A stretch of 64,000 nt of DNA from Ancylobacter rudongensis (GTDB taxonomy: Bacteria > Pseudomonadota > Alphaproteobacteria > Rhizobiales > Xanthobacteraceae). The notes below the pieces were generated by a model, which was not told the origin of the DNA, searched no databases, and was given only the letters and a program-made list of their open reading frames with translations. The position numbers and the translations under genes are program-made. Each line of letters begins with the position of its first letter. Positions within the stretch are counted from its first letter, which is position 1. The stretch covers positions 558,001 to 622,000 of the forward strand of contig NZ_FMTP01000002.1 of NCBI RefSeq assembly GCF_900100155.1, given 5' to 3'. Of this stretch, positions 46,695 to 55,962 are shown in pieces.

Positions 46695-47666
46695 CTACCC
46701 GATCCGCGCGTCCAGCTTTTCGTAAAGCGGGTTCTCGGCGGCGAACACATAGTCGAGCGGGCCGACCGAGACGGTCGACGCCCCCTGCTCGCGCAGAAAC
46801 ACCGCCAACGCGTGCAGCGTGTCCGGCGGGCAGTGCAGCGTCACCATGCCCGACGAGGTCGGCGCGCCGAAGGGCGCCACGGCGCGGAAACGGCGCACCG
46901 CCTCCTGCACCACCTCGGCATCGCAGGCGGCAAAGCGGGTCTTCACCTCGCGCATGGTGGCGGCGCGCTTGGCCGCCGTCACCCGGTCGAGCAGCGCCCG
47001 CGCCGCCGCCTTCGCCGCCGGGTTCCAGTCCGCGTGCAGCGAGGCGACCAGATTGGCCTCGGAGCGCAGGATGACGCCGTCGTCGATCACCTTCAGCGCG
47101 TTCGCCGCCAGCGTCGAGCCGGTCGTGGTGATATCGACGATCAGCTCTGCCGTGCCCGCTGCCGGCGTGCCCTCGGTGGCGCCCAGGCTTTCCACGATGC
47201 GGTAATCGACAATGCCGTGGCGGGCGAAGAAGCCGCGCGTCAGGCTGAGATATTTCGTCGCCACCCGCACCCGCCGGCCGCGCGTGGCGTGGAAATGCGT
47301 CGCGACATCGTCGAGGTCGCGCATGGTGCGCACGTCGATCCAGGCCTGCGGCACCGCCACCACCACATTGGCGTGGCCGAAGCCGAGGCCTTCCACCAGC
47401 AGCACCTTGGAATCGGCGTCCGGTATGCTCTCGCGCACCAGATCCTCGCCGGTGACGCCGAGATGCACCGCGCCCGCCGCCAGCTGGCTGGCGATTTCGG
47501 AGGCGGAGAGATAGGCGACCTCCACCCCCTCCACCCCGGTCAGCGTGCCGCGATAGTCGCGCACGCCGCGCGACTGGGTGAGCGACATACCGGCGCGGGC
47601 GAAGAAGCCGGTGGCGTTTTCCTGCAGCCGGCCCTTGGAGGGCACGGCGATGATCAGCGCACTCAT
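46695..47666 (-). CDS. hisG: ATP phosphoribosyltransferase HisG
   Basis: First and committed enzyme of histidine synthesis, joining ATP and PRPP. It has 323 residues, longer than minimal short-form HisG but used with a HisZ partner, which is encoded directly upstream. The family pattern begins [14 protein letters not shown], with [10 protein letters not shown] near 70 and the PRPP-binding [14 protein letters not shown] near 178. The start overlaps the hisZ stop by one base (TGATG), so both subunits are made in step. Feedback inhibition by histidine is expected through HisZ. Confidence 0.95.
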   Translation of the reverse strand: MSALIIAVPSKGRLQENATGFFARAGMSLTQSRGVRDYRGTLTGVEGVEVAYLSASEIASQLAAGAVHLGVTGEDLVRESIPDADSKVLLVEGLGFGHANVVVAVPQAWIDVRTMRDLDDVATHFHATRGRRVRVATKYLSLTRGFFARHGIVDYRIVESLGATEGTPAAGTAELIVDITTTGSTLAANALKVIDDGVILRSEANLVASLHADWNPAAKAAARALLDRVTAAKRAATMREVKTRFAACDAEVVQEAVRRFRAVAPFGAPTSSGMVTLHCPPDTLHALAVFLREQGASTVSVGPLDYVFAAENPLYEKLDARIG

Positions 47667-48781
47667 CAGCGGGCCTCCACGGCGTCGAGCCGGCCGAGCC
47701 AGACGGCGAAGCCGACGGCGGGAATGGGCTCGCCGGCGCCGAGCCGGCCGAGCAGCCCGTCATAGCGCCCGCCGGCGACGAGCGGCGCCCCCGCCCCGTT
47801 CTCGTGCAGCTCGAACACCATGCCGGAGTAATAGTCGAGCGGCCGGCCGAAGGCGGTGGCGAAGGAGAGCCGCGCCGGCTCGATGCCCTGCGCGGCGATG
47901 AAATGGGTGCGGGTCTCGAAGGCGTCGAGCGCGCGGGCGAGCTCCAGCCCCGCGTCCCCGGCCAGCTGGCGCAGGCTCGCCGCCGCCTCGTCGGGCGTGC
48001 CGGCAATGGCGAGATAGCGCTCGATCACGCTCACCTTCTCCGCCGACAGCCCCTCGGCATCGCCGGGCGCCGCCTGTTCGAGAAAGCGCTCGGCGATTTC
48101 TGACACGCTGCGCCCGCCGACGGTGGAGATGCCGGCGATGGAGAGCAGGTCCGTCACCAGCGCCCGCGCCGCGTCGGGGTCGGAGCCCGCCAGCGCCGAG
48201 AGCACGCCGGCATGGGCGGTGACGCCGCCCTCTTCCGGGCGCTGCTTCAGCAGAGCGAGATCGGCGCCGAGATCGCCGGAGCGGGCGAAATCCTTGATCA
48301 GCCGCCGCCGCCACACCGGAGGCAGGTTCAGCGCGTCGAGCAGGGTGGCGAACAGGCCGGCATCGCCGAGCCGGATGGTGGGGTCGATCACCCCCCACAG
48401 CGCCGCCGTCTCCAGCCCCAGCGCCAGCAGGTCGGCATCGGCCGCCTCGCGGTCATGCCGGCCGAAGGATTCGACGCCGGCCTGCAGGAGTTCGCCACCC
48501 GCCACATCGGAGCGGAACACCGGGCCGAGATAGGCGAAATCGCGCATCTGCGCGGCGCCCTCAGTGATGTAATGGCGGCACACCGGCAAAGTGAGGTCCG
48601 GCCGCAGGCACAGCTCGCGCCCGTCCGGGTCCATGGTGATGAACATGGTGCGCCGCATTTCCTCGCCCGAGAGGTCGAGAAAGGCATCGGCGGGCTGGAG
48701 CACCGGCGGCTCGACGCGCGCGAAGCCGGCACGCGCATAAAGCGCGAGCAGTTCCTCGGCGTGGCTTTGGTCGGCGGGCAT
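47666..48781 (-). CDS. hisZ: ATP phosphoribosyltransferase regulatory subunit HisZ
   Basis: 371-residue paralogue of the catalytic core of histidyl-tRNA synthetase, without aminoacylation activity, that forms an octamer with HisG and carries the regulatory site. Class II-like segments remain: [23 protein letters not shown] opening, [19 protein letters not shown] and the C-terminal [12 protein letters not shown]. It lies directly upstream of hisG, overlapping by 1 bp, and about 300 bp downstream of hisS, giving the order hisS-hisZ-hisG on the minus strand. Confidence 0.94.
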   Translation of the reverse strand: MPADQSHAEELLALYARAGFARVEPPVLQPADAFLDLSGEEMRRTMFITMDPDGRELCLRPDLTLPVCRHYITEGAAQMRDFAYLGPVFRSDVAGGELLQAGVESFGRHDREAADADLLALGLETAALWGVIDPTIRLGDAGLFATLLDALNLPPVWRRRLIKDFARSGDLGADLALLKQRPEEGGVTAHAGVLSALAGSDPDAARALVTDLLSIAGISTVGGRSVSEIAERFLEQAAPGDAEGLSAEKVSVIERYLAIAGTPDEAAASLRQLAGDAGLELARALDAFETRTHFIAAQGIEPARLSFATAFGRPLDYYSGMVFELHENGAGAPLVAGGRYDGLLGRLGAGEPIPAVGFAVWLGRLDAVEAR

Positions 48782-48885
48782 GGGCGGGTCCGGTCTGCGG
48801 TAAACGGGGCGGCGAGAAGCTGCGCGCTTCTAGCAAAGCCCCGCGCCCCGGTCCATGCGCGGGGTGTGAGATGGTTTCCGGGGTA

Positions 48886-48935
48886 GTCTCCCGGACAAGC
48901 GCAGCCACAGGCGGAGCGCCGATCCGGGACCCAGG
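48886..48935. repeat. CCCGGATC-family hairpin repeat between hisS and hisZ
   Basis: TCCCGGA (48889-48895) pairs with TCCGGGA (48923-48929), with the GGCGGAGCGCC core shared with the copy at 50850-50875. It lies in the 296-bp gap between hisS and hisZ, which otherwise shows no gene. Confidence 0.6.
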
Positions 48936-49077
48936 AGAAGACCCGCCGCAGGCGGCCATATGCCTTCGTATCGAGCACCGCCCGCCGCCGGTTAAGGGGA
49001 AAGGATGCGCCTACCCCCCCTGGGCCCCGGATCGCGCCATGCGGCGCGTCCGGGGAACAGGGTGCACATGCGCCCCC

Positions 49078-50670
49078 CTACCCCAGCGCGGCGCCGTGGG
49101 GAACGCCGTGATGGTCGAGCAGCTCGCGCACCTTCGCCACCAGCTCATCCTCGGTGCAGGCGAACTGCGCCGGGCGGCTCTCGCGCCACTCGGCATTGTC
49201 GGTGATGGCGGCGGCGGCCTTGGCGCCCTCGATCAGGTCCTTGATCTGCACCTGGCCATTGGCGCGCTCATCCGAACCCTGAATAACCACGCAAGGCGAA
49301 TTGCGGCGGTCGGCATATTTGAACTGGTTGCCGAGATTCTTCGGGTTGCCGAGATACATCTCGGCGCGGATGCCGGCCTGCCGCAGCGTGGCGACGAGGC
49401 CCATATAGTGGGCGGTCTGGTCGCGATCCATCACCACCACCACGACAGGGCCGAATTCCGGCGTGGCGTCGGTCTTGAGGTAGGACAGCGCGGAAGCCAG
49501 CCGCGAGACGCCGATGGAAAAACCCGTAGCCGGCACAGCTTCGCCCCGGAAGCGCCCGACCAGCCCGTCATAGCGCCCGCCGCCGCCGACGGAACCGAAG
49601 CGCACCGGCCGGCCCTTCTCGTCCTTCACCTCAAAGGTCAGCTCGGCCTCGAAGACCGGGCCGGTGTAGTATTCGAGGCCACGGACGACGGAGGGGTCGA
49701 TGCGGATGCGGTCGGAGTAATTTGATGTCTCAATAAGTGCACCAATTTGGCCGAGTTCATCGACACCGCTTGCGCCCGTTGCAGTATCCCCAGCGAGTGC
49801 ACTCATGCGCCTTAAGACGCCATGCATCACTTTATTCGGGTCAGACTTGGGAGCGACACGCTGTTCGACGGGCCAATCACCCGGCTCCAAGGCGTCGGAA
49901 TCAGCCTCCTCATAGGCAAGAAAAAGACCGAGTAAGCGATCTATCGCCTCCTCATCCAGCCCCGCGCCCTTGGTGAAGTCGCCGCTCTTGGCCTCGGGGT
50001 TCTCCCAGCGGCCTTCGCCGAGCAGGTCGCGCACGCCTGATATGCCCACCTTGTCGAACTTGTCGATGGCGCGCAGAACCGTTAGCCGGCGGCCGGCATT
50101 GTCGTCGCCGCCGAGGCCGATCGCCTCCAGCACGCCGTCCAGCACCTTGCGGTTATTGACCTTGATCACATAGTCGCCGCGCGCGATGCCCAGCGCCTCC
50201 AGCGTGTCGGCCATCATCATGCAGATCTCGGCATCGGCGGCCACGGTCGGCGCCCCCACCGTGTCGGCGTCGAACTGCATGAACTGGCGGAAGCGCCCCG
50301 GGCCGGGCTTCTCGTTGCGAAACACCCAGCCGGCGCGGTAGCTGCGGAAGGGCTTTGGCAGCTTGTCGAAATTCTCCGCCACATGGCGGGCGAGCGGCGC
50401 GGTCAAATCGTAGCGCAGCGACAGCCACTGCTCGTCATCGTCCTGGAACGAGAACACGCCCTCATTCGGCCGGTCCTGGTCGGGCAGAAACTTGCCCAGC
50501 GCGTCGGTATATTCGATGAAGGGCGTCTCCAGCGCCTCGAAGCCATAGAGCTCATAGACCTTGCGGATGGTCTCCAGCATCGCCCGCGTCGGCACGAGGT
50601 CGCCCGGCCCGCGATCGGCGAAGCCGCGCGGCATGCGGGCGCGAAGCTTGGTGGGTTTGTCCTTGGCCAT
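49078..50670 (-). CDS. hisS: Histidyl-tRNA synthetase HisS
   Basis: Class II aminoacyl-tRNA synthetase charging tRNA-His, 530 residues from the ATG at 50670 (AAGGA 8 bp upstream). Motif 2 lies in [16 protein letters not shown], the histidine-specific loop in [12 protein letters not shown], and motif 3 near [13 protein letters not shown]; the anticodon-binding domain occupies the last 100 residues. The insertion domain between motif 2 and the histidine loop (encoded about 49715-49950) is longer than I expect and its DNA is less GC-rich (about 58% over 49741-49920, against about 75% in the neighbouring stretch 49561-49620), suggesting acquired sequence. Confidence 0.95.
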   Translation of the reverse strand: MAKDKPTKLRARMPRGFADRGPGDLVPTRAMLETIRKVYELYGFEALETPFIEYTDALGKFLPDQDRPNEGVFSFQDDDEQWLSLRYDLTAPLARHVAENFDKLPKPFRSYRAGWVFRNEKPGPGRFRQFMQFDADTVGAPTVAADAEICMMMADTLEALGIARGDYVIKVNNRKVLDGVLEAIGLGGDDNAGRRLTVLRAIDKFDKVGISGVRDLLGEGRWENPEAKSGDFTKGAGLDEEAIDRLLGLFLAYEEADSDALEPGDWPVEQRVAPKSDPNKVMHGVLRRMSALAGDTATGASGVDELGQIGALIETSNYSDRIRIDPSVVRGLEYYTGPVFEAELTFEVKDEKGRPVRFGSVGGGGRYDGLVGRFRGEAVPATGFSIGVSRLASALSYLKTDATPEFGPVVVVVMDRDQTAHYMGLVATLRQAGIRAEMYLGNPKNLGNQFKYADRRNSPCVVIQGSDERANGQVQIKDLIEGAKAAAAITDNAEWRESRPAQFACTEDELVAKVRELLDHHGVPHGAALG

Positions 50671-50766
50671 GGGCGCCGTCCTTCTCGAAGTACGGCGCGG
50701 GTTTAGAGGATGGGGCGCGTGGCGGCAATGCCGGCGCGGGGGAAGAGGTTTGGCCGAAGCGTTTTC

Positions 50767-50875
50767 GCTGGGTCCCGGATCGGCGCTGCCTTGCAGGCAG
50801 CTGGTCCGGGACACGGACGTTTCTTGTGTCCCGGACCAGCGACGCCGCAGGCGGAGCGCCGATCCGGGACCCAGC
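50767..50875. repeat. Nested perfect inverted repeat upstream of hisS
   Basis: Outer arms are 21 bp and perfect (50767-50787 and 50855-50875); inner arms are 15 bp and perfect (50800-50814 and 50826-50840). Both sets carry the GTCCCGGAT / GTCCGGGAC core of the spacer repeat family, so it looks like two repeat units joined head to head. It lies between the FAD oxidoreductase stop and hisS, both on the minus strand. Confidence 0.85.
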
Positions 50876-50909
50876 AAAGACTCTTCAGCAAATCCCCCTG
50901 TCGCGCCGC

Positions 50910-52025
50910 TCAGTCGAACAGTTCCGCCATCGCTTCCTCGGCGATCGCGAAGCCGGTGGAGGCGCCGGTGCCGCTCGTCACCACCACGAGGCGGATGTCG
51001 TCGTGCGGCCGGTCGATGAAGGCCAGCCGGTCGGAAGCGGAGGCATAGGTGCCGATCCAGCGTTCAGTGACCGGCGGCCGGCGGCCGAACAGAGCGGCGT
51101 ATTCGTCAAGGATCAGCTCGTCGACGAAGTCAGGCGCGAACGGGTCCGGCGTCGCGCCATAATGATGGCTGTCGCCCACGACAAGCGAGCCGTCGGCCGA
51201 CTGCACCACGATAAGGTGGACGCCGTGCTTGAGGTGTTCAGCCTGCTCGGCCTCCAGCACCCGCTTCAGCGCCTGCGCCTCGGGCAGTTCGGCATAGCCG
51301 AGATAGCGCCCGAGCGAGAGGTCGGTCATGACAGAGCCCGGCAGGGTGCCCAGCGCCGGGTCGGACACGCGCAGCATGTGCAGCTTGCAGCGGGTGACGC
51401 CATAGGCCTTGAAGCGGTCCTCGAACAGGGTGTGGAAATCGTCGCCCGGCGCCACCACGATGCGCGACGCCGTCACCGTGCCGGAGGGGGTGACGACCCG
51501 GCCCGGTTCCACCGCCGTCACCGCGCTTTCGCGGCGGAACTCCACCCCCTCGCTGGCCAGCCAGGCGGCGAGGCGGGGAATGGCGTCGCGCGATTCCACC
51601 CGCATGTCGTGCGGGCTCCACAGCCCGCCGGAAAGCGCGCCGGTGAGCGCCGGCAGCCGCTCGCGCGTCGCCTCGACGCTGAGCAGTTCGCAGCCCTCGC
51701 CCATTTCGGTGGCGCGGAAGGCCTCCAGCACCGGCATCGCCTCCGGCCGGCGCACGGCCACCAGCAGGCCGCGATGCACCACCTCGATGCCGGCCCGGGG
51801 CGCCACCTCGGCCCAGATGTCGCGCGAGCGCATCGCCCGGCGCCAGCACTCGCCGCGCTGCTGGCCGGTGACGGTGACGAAGCCGAAATTGCGCACCGAG
51901 GCGCCATTGGCCTGCGCGTCGCGGTCGATGACAACCGTCTTCAGCCCGCGCCGCCGCGCCGCAATGGCGTGGCCAAGGCCGACGACACCCGCACCGACGA
52001 TGGCGAGATCGAAACTGTCCGACAT
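50910..52025 (-). CDS. FAD-dependent amine/amino-acid oxidase (TIGR03364-like)
   Basis: 371-residue oxidoreductase of the D-amino-acid oxidase fold. The N-terminal dinucleotide-binding motif is [13 protein letters not shown] (about residues 9-21), with the FAD-contact [12 protein letters not shown] near 48 and a C-terminal [13 protein letters not shown]. The overall sequence resembles the TIGR03364 group, often found beside 2-aminoethylphosphonate catabolism genes, but no phosphonate gene is present here. The ATG at 52025 is preferred; the upstream frame is not family-like. Downstream is a large hairpin, upstream (111 bp) the TPR regulator gene. Confidence 0.8.
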   Translation of the reverse strand: MSDSFDLAIVGAGVVGLGHAIAARRRGLKTVVIDRDAQANGASVRNFGFVTVTGQQRGECWRRAMRSRDIWAEVAPRAGIEVVHRGLLVAVRRPEAMPVLEAFRATEMGEGCELLSVEATRERLPALTGALSGGLWSPHDMRVESRDAIPRLAAWLASEGVEFRRESAVTAVEPGRVVTPSGTVTASRIVVAPGDDFHTLFEDRFKAYGVTRCKLHMLRVSDPALGTLPGSVMTDLSLGRYLGYAELPEAQALKRVLEAEQAEHLKHGVHLIVVQSADGSLVVGDSHHYGATPDPFAPDFVDELILDEYAALFGRRPPVTERWIGTYASASDRLAFIDRPHDDIRLVVVTSGTGASTGFAIAEEAMAELFD

Positions 52026-52136
52026 GAGAAGGGTCCGCGTGGAAGGAGGGTATCCGGGAAGCGGACCAAGCCTATAGCCGCTCTCGCCCGCCCGCGCCAC
52101 GCGACCTTGTGCGCGCCTGCCGGGCGCCAGCGGGTT

Positions 52137-54041
52137 TCAGTTCGCGGCGGCGGAATCGCGCAGCTTCAGGCCGAGATCGGCGAGATCGGCCCGCACCTTG
52201 CGGGCGACGTCGGCATCGGGAAAGAACCGGCCGATCATGGCGTCGGGCTCGCTGGCCCAGGCGGGAGCGAGCGCCACCAGCTTTCGCAGGTCGGCGCGCG
52301 CCTCGTCGTCCTCGCCGGCGAGATGGCTGGCCAGCGCCCGCGCCAGCAGCCCCGGCGCGTAGCCATCGCCCATCAGCTGGTCCGCCGCCGCCGCCGCCGC
52401 CGGCGCGTCGCCCCTGAGATAGGCGGCGATCACGCGGTGATAATCCACCCAGGGCGGCATGCCCGGCGCCGCATGGGCCGCCTGCGCCAGCATCGCCTCG
52501 CCGCGCGCGGTTTCCCCCAGCGCGATCAGTCGGCCGCCGAAATCGGCCAGTATGTCGACATCATAGGGGTTGAGCTCCAGCGCGAGCGTGCCCGCCGCCA
52601 GCGTGGCCGCGCGCCCGCCGCGGAAGAAATGCACGTCCATCAGCACCCGGCGGGCGAAGGCGCTGGTCGGGGTCAGCTCCACCGCCTGCTCCGCCGCCGC
52701 CAGCGCCCGGTTGAGCGCCGGGGTGGCAGCGCGCGGCGAGGCGCCGGCGCGGATCTCGTCGAGATGCAGTTCCGCCAGCAGCGCATAGCCGAGGGCGAAG
52801 GTGCGGTCCGCCGCCACCGCCTTCTCCAGGCAGTCGCGCGCCGCCTCATGCTCGGCCGGCAGGTAGGAGCGCCAGTAGGAATAGGCGATCAGCACGCAGC
52901 CATAGGGCCCGGCCACCGCCGGCCCGCCGGCGGCGGTGACGCGCGCCCGCGCCCGCGCCTGGATCACGCCATAGGGCTCGGCGATCGCTGCCATGATGTC
53001 GCGCACCAGGGCGATCTCCAGCGCCGTGGCGTCGCCGCCGCGCCGGAGGCTGTCGAACTCCCGCGACCAGACGATGGTGCCGTCGCACAGGTCCGATAGG
53101 CGCAGCAGCACCGAGAGCGTGCCGTCATCATGGTTCTCCACCAGCCCGCCCAGCGCGAAGGCGGAACTGGGGGAGGCCTCCTCGCCGGAACAGCGCAGCG
53201 CCGGGCGCGCATCCGGGCTCGCCAGCACGTCGAGCAGGTCGAAGCGGGCCAGCGCGTCGCGCACCCGCACCTCGATCGCCTCGGCGGTGAAGTCGCCGCT
53301 GTTCACCGCGCCGGCACGGGCGGCCGTGTCGCCGGGCGCCGGCACCCGGGCGCCGGCGGTTTCGAAATCGCGCACCTCGATCATCGGCATGCCCAGCCGG
53401 TTGGCCCGCTCCATCGGCTGCCAGGCGGGCCCGGCCATCAGCGCCCGCAGCCCCAGCGGGTCGAGGCTGCCCATGGCCAGGCCGGCGCCGACAATCAGAA
53501 GCGCCGCCAGCCCCAGCGCCAGCGCCAGACCGGCGCCGCTGCGCCGCCGCGCCGGCGCGGGCGGCAGGGAGGGCGGCGGCGCGGCGGTCGGCCTGCCGGG
53601 AGGGGGCGCGGCCGGGACGCTCTCCGCTTCGACCGGCACGGCATCGGCCTCGTCCGCCTCCAGCTCCATCGCCGGCCGCGGCAGGAAATGCGGCACATAG
53701 CTGCCGCGCGGAATGGCGATCTCAAGGTCGTCGGCGGCACCGGCGCCGGCGTAATAGCGCTCGAGCGCCCGGCGCAGCCGTGTCGCCTCCACCCGCACGA
53801 TCGGGTCGGCCTGCGGATCGAAGGAGGGGTCGCGCCCCAGCGCCTCGACCGCGATGGTGTAGCCCTTGATCGCCTCGCGCCGCCCGTCCAGCGTCGCCTC
53901 GACGACGAAGCGCAGGATGTTGGCGAGCTGCGGCGAAGAGCGCAGCTCATCGGAGGCGAGCACATGCGCCAGCGCGCGCCGCACCGCATCGGGGGCAGCG
54001 GCATCGGCTCCGGGCGTCTCGACTGTCGTGCTCTCGGGCAC
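52137..54041 (-). CDS. Membrane-tethered winged-helix-like/TPR protein (often labelled adenylate cyclase, unproven)
   Basis: 634 residues. The N-terminal domain (about 20-120) has the pattern SPQLANILRFVVEATLDGR...IKGYTIAVEALGRDPSFDPQADPIVRVEATRLRRALERYY, split here only as description; it recurs in rhizobial proteins with DNA-binding-like starts. A proline-rich linker and one membrane helix (about 170-190) follow. The C-terminal part has a periplasmic beta-alpha domain (about 215-330) and TPR-like helices (about 400-600). This layout resembles CadC-type one-component regulators. The catalytic residues of a cyclase are not visible. No obvious target gene lies next to it. Confidence 0.7.
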   Translation of the reverse strand: MPESTTVETPGADAAAPDAVRRALAHVLASDELRSSPQLANILRFVVEATLDGRREAIKGYTIAVEALGRDPSFDPQADPIVRVEATRLRRALERYYAGAGAADDLEIAIPRGSYVPHFLPRPAMELEADEADAVPVEAESVPAAPPPGRPTAAPPPSLPPAPARRRSGAGLALALGLAALLIVGAGLAMGSLDPLGLRALMAGPAWQPMERANRLGMPMIEVRDFETAGARVPAPGDTAARAGAVNSGDFTAEAIEVRVRDALARFDLLDVLASPDARPALRCSGEEASPSSAFALGGLVENHDDGTLSVLLRLSDLCDGTIVWSREFDSLRRGGDATALEIALVRDIMAAIAEPYGVIQARARARVTAAGGPAVAGPYGCVLIAYSYWRSYLPAEHEAARDCLEKAVAADRTFALGYALLAELHLDEIRAGASPRAATPALNRALAAAEQAVELTPTSAFARRVLMDVHFFRGGRAATLAAGTLALELNPYDVDILADFGGRLIALGETARGEAMLAQAAHAAPGMPPWVDYHRVIAAYLRGDAPAAAAAADQLMGDGYAPGLLARALASHLAGEDDEARADLRKLVALAPAWASEPDAMIGRFFPDADVARKVRADLADLGLKLRDSAAAN

Positions 54042-54451
54042 CGCAACGTCCTATCCTGCGCCGTTCCCGGACGCCCCCTCCCGGACACGGCAGAAACGCT
54101 CTCTTAAGGCACGGCGCGCCGCGCCCACCCGCTGACGCAGCGTGAACGCCCTAGAGCACCCGCCGATCAGCCTGCATCGCAAGCTGATCGGATAACGCGT
54201 TCTCTCTCCTAGAGTTAGAGGGCGATTTACCGATCAGACTGGTTCAATCTGATCGGATCGCACTCTAGCTCTGCCGTGCGTTGATGGCCGCGATGAGGCC
54301 GCCGGGTCAAGCCGGCCCATGAGGCCGCCGGCCCGGCAGAAAGGAAAGTGATCACATCATGATTATTTCTCGTGAGCGCATCCTGCTTACGTATTATACA
54401 TGACTAAAAAAGCGCGGCTTGTCCCATTCGCCGTATCAGCCGGAGTCATCC
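54042..54451. other. Noncoding gap with palindromic repeats and an AT-rich promoter segment
   Basis: The left part holds the divergent start region of the TPR protein gene. Two palindromic units (54151-54268) occupy the middle. The right part (about 54346-54415) is markedly AT-rich with GTATTATACATG near 54392-54403, a likely promoter zone for the aminotransferase gene. No gene is seen. Confidence 0.55.
54151..54268. repeat. Two tandem CCGATCAG palindromic units flanked by CTAGAG/CTCTAG
   Basis: Unit one has CCGATCAGC (54163-54171) and GCTGATCGG (54183-54191). Unit two has CCGATCAGA (54230-54238) and TCTGATCGG (54248-54256). The pair is bounded by CTAGAG at 54151 and CTCTAG at 54263-54268. 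A third, diverged unit lies at 63771-63824. It looks like a mosaic spacer element of the kind common in this order. Confidence 0.75.
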
Positions 54452-55789
54452 ATGTCTGCTTACTCTTCCGCAGCCGCCAGCCCGAACGACCTCGAGGCGT
54501 TCTTCATGCCGTTCACGCCCAACCGGGCGTTCAAGGCGCGGCCGCGCCTGCTCTCGCGGTCCAAGGACATGCACTACTACACGCCGGAAGGGCGTGCGGT
54601 GCTTGATGCCACCGCCGGTCTGTGGTGCGCCAATGCCGGCCATAACCGCGATCCCATCGTCGAGGCGATCCAGCACCAGGCGGCGGAAATGGATTTCGCC
54701 CCGCCCTTCCAGTATGGCCACCCCAAGGCCTTCGCCGTCGCCGCCCGCATTGCCGCGCTGGCGCCGGGCGATCTCGACCATGTGTTCCTGTGCAATTCCG
54801 GCTCGGAGGCCGGCGACAGCGCGCTGAAGATCGCGCTCGCCTACCACGCCACCACGGGCAACGCGACGCGCACCCGCCTCATCGGCCGCGAGCGCGGCTA
54901 TCACGGCGTCGGCTTCGGCGGCATCTCGGTCGGCGGCATGTCGCCCAACCGCAAGATGTTCGGCTCGCTGCTGCCGGGCGTCGACCACCTGCCGCACACC
55001 TATAACCGCGAGAAGCAGGCCTTTTCCAAGGGCGAGCCGGAGTGGGGCGCCGAGCGCGCCGACGCGCTGGAGAACCTCGTCGCGCTGCACGACGCCTCCA
55101 CCATCGCCGCCGTCATCGTCGAGCCGATGGCCGGCTCCACCGGCGCCATTCCCGCCCCGGTCGGCTATCTCAAGCGCCTGCGCGAGCTCTGCGACAAATA
55201 CGGCATCCTGCTGATCTTCGACGAGGTCATCACCGGCTTCGGCCGCCTCGGCTATGCCTTCGCCGCCGAGCGCTACGGCGTGGTGCCCGACATGATCACC
55301 TTCGCCAAGGGCGTCACCTCGGGCGCGGTGCCGATGGGCGGCGTGCTGGTGCGCAAGCACATTTACGACGCCTTCGTGAAGAGCGACGCGCCTGTGATCG
55401 ACCTGTTCCACGGCTACACCTATTCGGCCCATCCGCTGGCCTGCGCAGCCTCCCTGGCGACCCTCGACCTCTACCGCGAGGAAGGCCTGTTCGAGCGCGT
55501 GCGCCAGATCGAGCCGATCTGGGCGGACGCCTTCCATTCGCTGCGCTCCAAGCCCGGCGTACTCGACATCCGCACCGTCGGCCTTGTCGGCGCCATCGAC
55601 TTCGAGTCGCGCGCCGACGGCGTCGGCCGCCGCGCCTATGAAGGCATGGAGCGGCTGTTCCACGACGAAGGCATGATGGTGCGCACCGCCGGCGACACCT
55701 TCGCCGTCAGCCCGCCGCTCATCGTCAGCGAGAGCCAGATGGGCGAGATCGTCGAGAAGATCGGTCGCACCCTCGACGCGATCTTCTGA
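54452..55789 (+). CDS. Omega-amino acid (beta-alanine):pyruvate aminotransferase
   Basis: 445-residue class III PLP aminotransferase. The family pattern includes MPFTPNRAFKARPRLL, GLWCANAGHNR, the substrate loop LIGRERGYHGVGFGG and the cofactor segment FDEVITGFGRLG; the Schiff-base lysine is in ITFAKGVTSGAVPMGG (about 288). It would move the amino group of beta-alanine or similar amines to pyruvate. The start at 54452 has a weak GGAG-like site. The AT-rich segment upstream suggests its own promoter. Exact amine donor is inference. Confidence 0.88.
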   Translation: MSAYSSAAASPNDLEAFFMPFTPNRAFKARPRLLSRSKDMHYYTPEGRAVLDATAGLWCANAGHNRDPIVEAIQHQAAEMDFAPPFQYGHPKAFAVAARIAALAPGDLDHVFLCNSGSEAGDSALKIALAYHATTGNATRTRLIGRERGYHGVGFGGISVGGMSPNRKMFGSLLPGVDHLPHTYNREKQAFSKGEPEWGAERADALENLVALHDASTIAAVIVEPMAGSTGAIPAPVGYLKRLRELCDKYGILLIFDEVITGFGRLGYAFAAERYGVVPDMITFAKGVTSGAVPMGGVLVRKHIYDAFVKSDAPVIDLFHGYTYSAHPLACAASLATLDLYREEGLFERVRQIEPIWADAFHSLRSKPGVLDIRTVGLVGAIDFESRADGVGRRAYEGMERLFHDEGMMVRTAGDTFAVSPPLIVSESQMGEIVEKIGRTLDAIF

Positions 55790-55806
55790 GCCTTCCAGCC
55801 TCCCTC

Positions 55807-55829
55807 ATCCCCGGGCCTGTCCCGGGGAT
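55807..55829 (+). terminator. Hairpin after the aminotransferase gene
   Basis: ATCCCCGGG (55807-55815), 5-nt loop, CCCGGGGAT (55821-55829), 17 bp after the stop codon. It shares the ATCCCCGGG arms with the hairpin at 6587. No T-run follows. Confidence 0.5.
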
Positions 55830-55864
55830 CCAGCGGTCCCGCCTTGCACCGCTGAAGGCCTGGG

Positions 55865-55885
55865 TGGCCGGGTCAAGCCCGGCCA
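55865..55885. repeat. GGCCGGGTCAAGCCCGGCC hairpin repeat
   Basis: Arms TGGCCGGG and CCCGGCCA with a 5-nt TCAAG loop, the same unit as at 46649-46669 and, degenerated, near 54298-54318. It lies in the aminotransferase-hrpB gap. Confidence 0.65.
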
Positions 55886-55962
55886 TGAGGGCCCAGTGGG
55901 CAGCAGGCGTGTTGGGTCGCGCCCGTTCCCGCGCAGGGCAACAGGCTGTATAGCCCTGCGCC

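Noticed and set aside
50826-53099. Open frame of about 750 codons on the plus strand opposite the FAD oxidase and TPR protein
   Set aside because: Shadow frame; begins inside the spacer palindrome.
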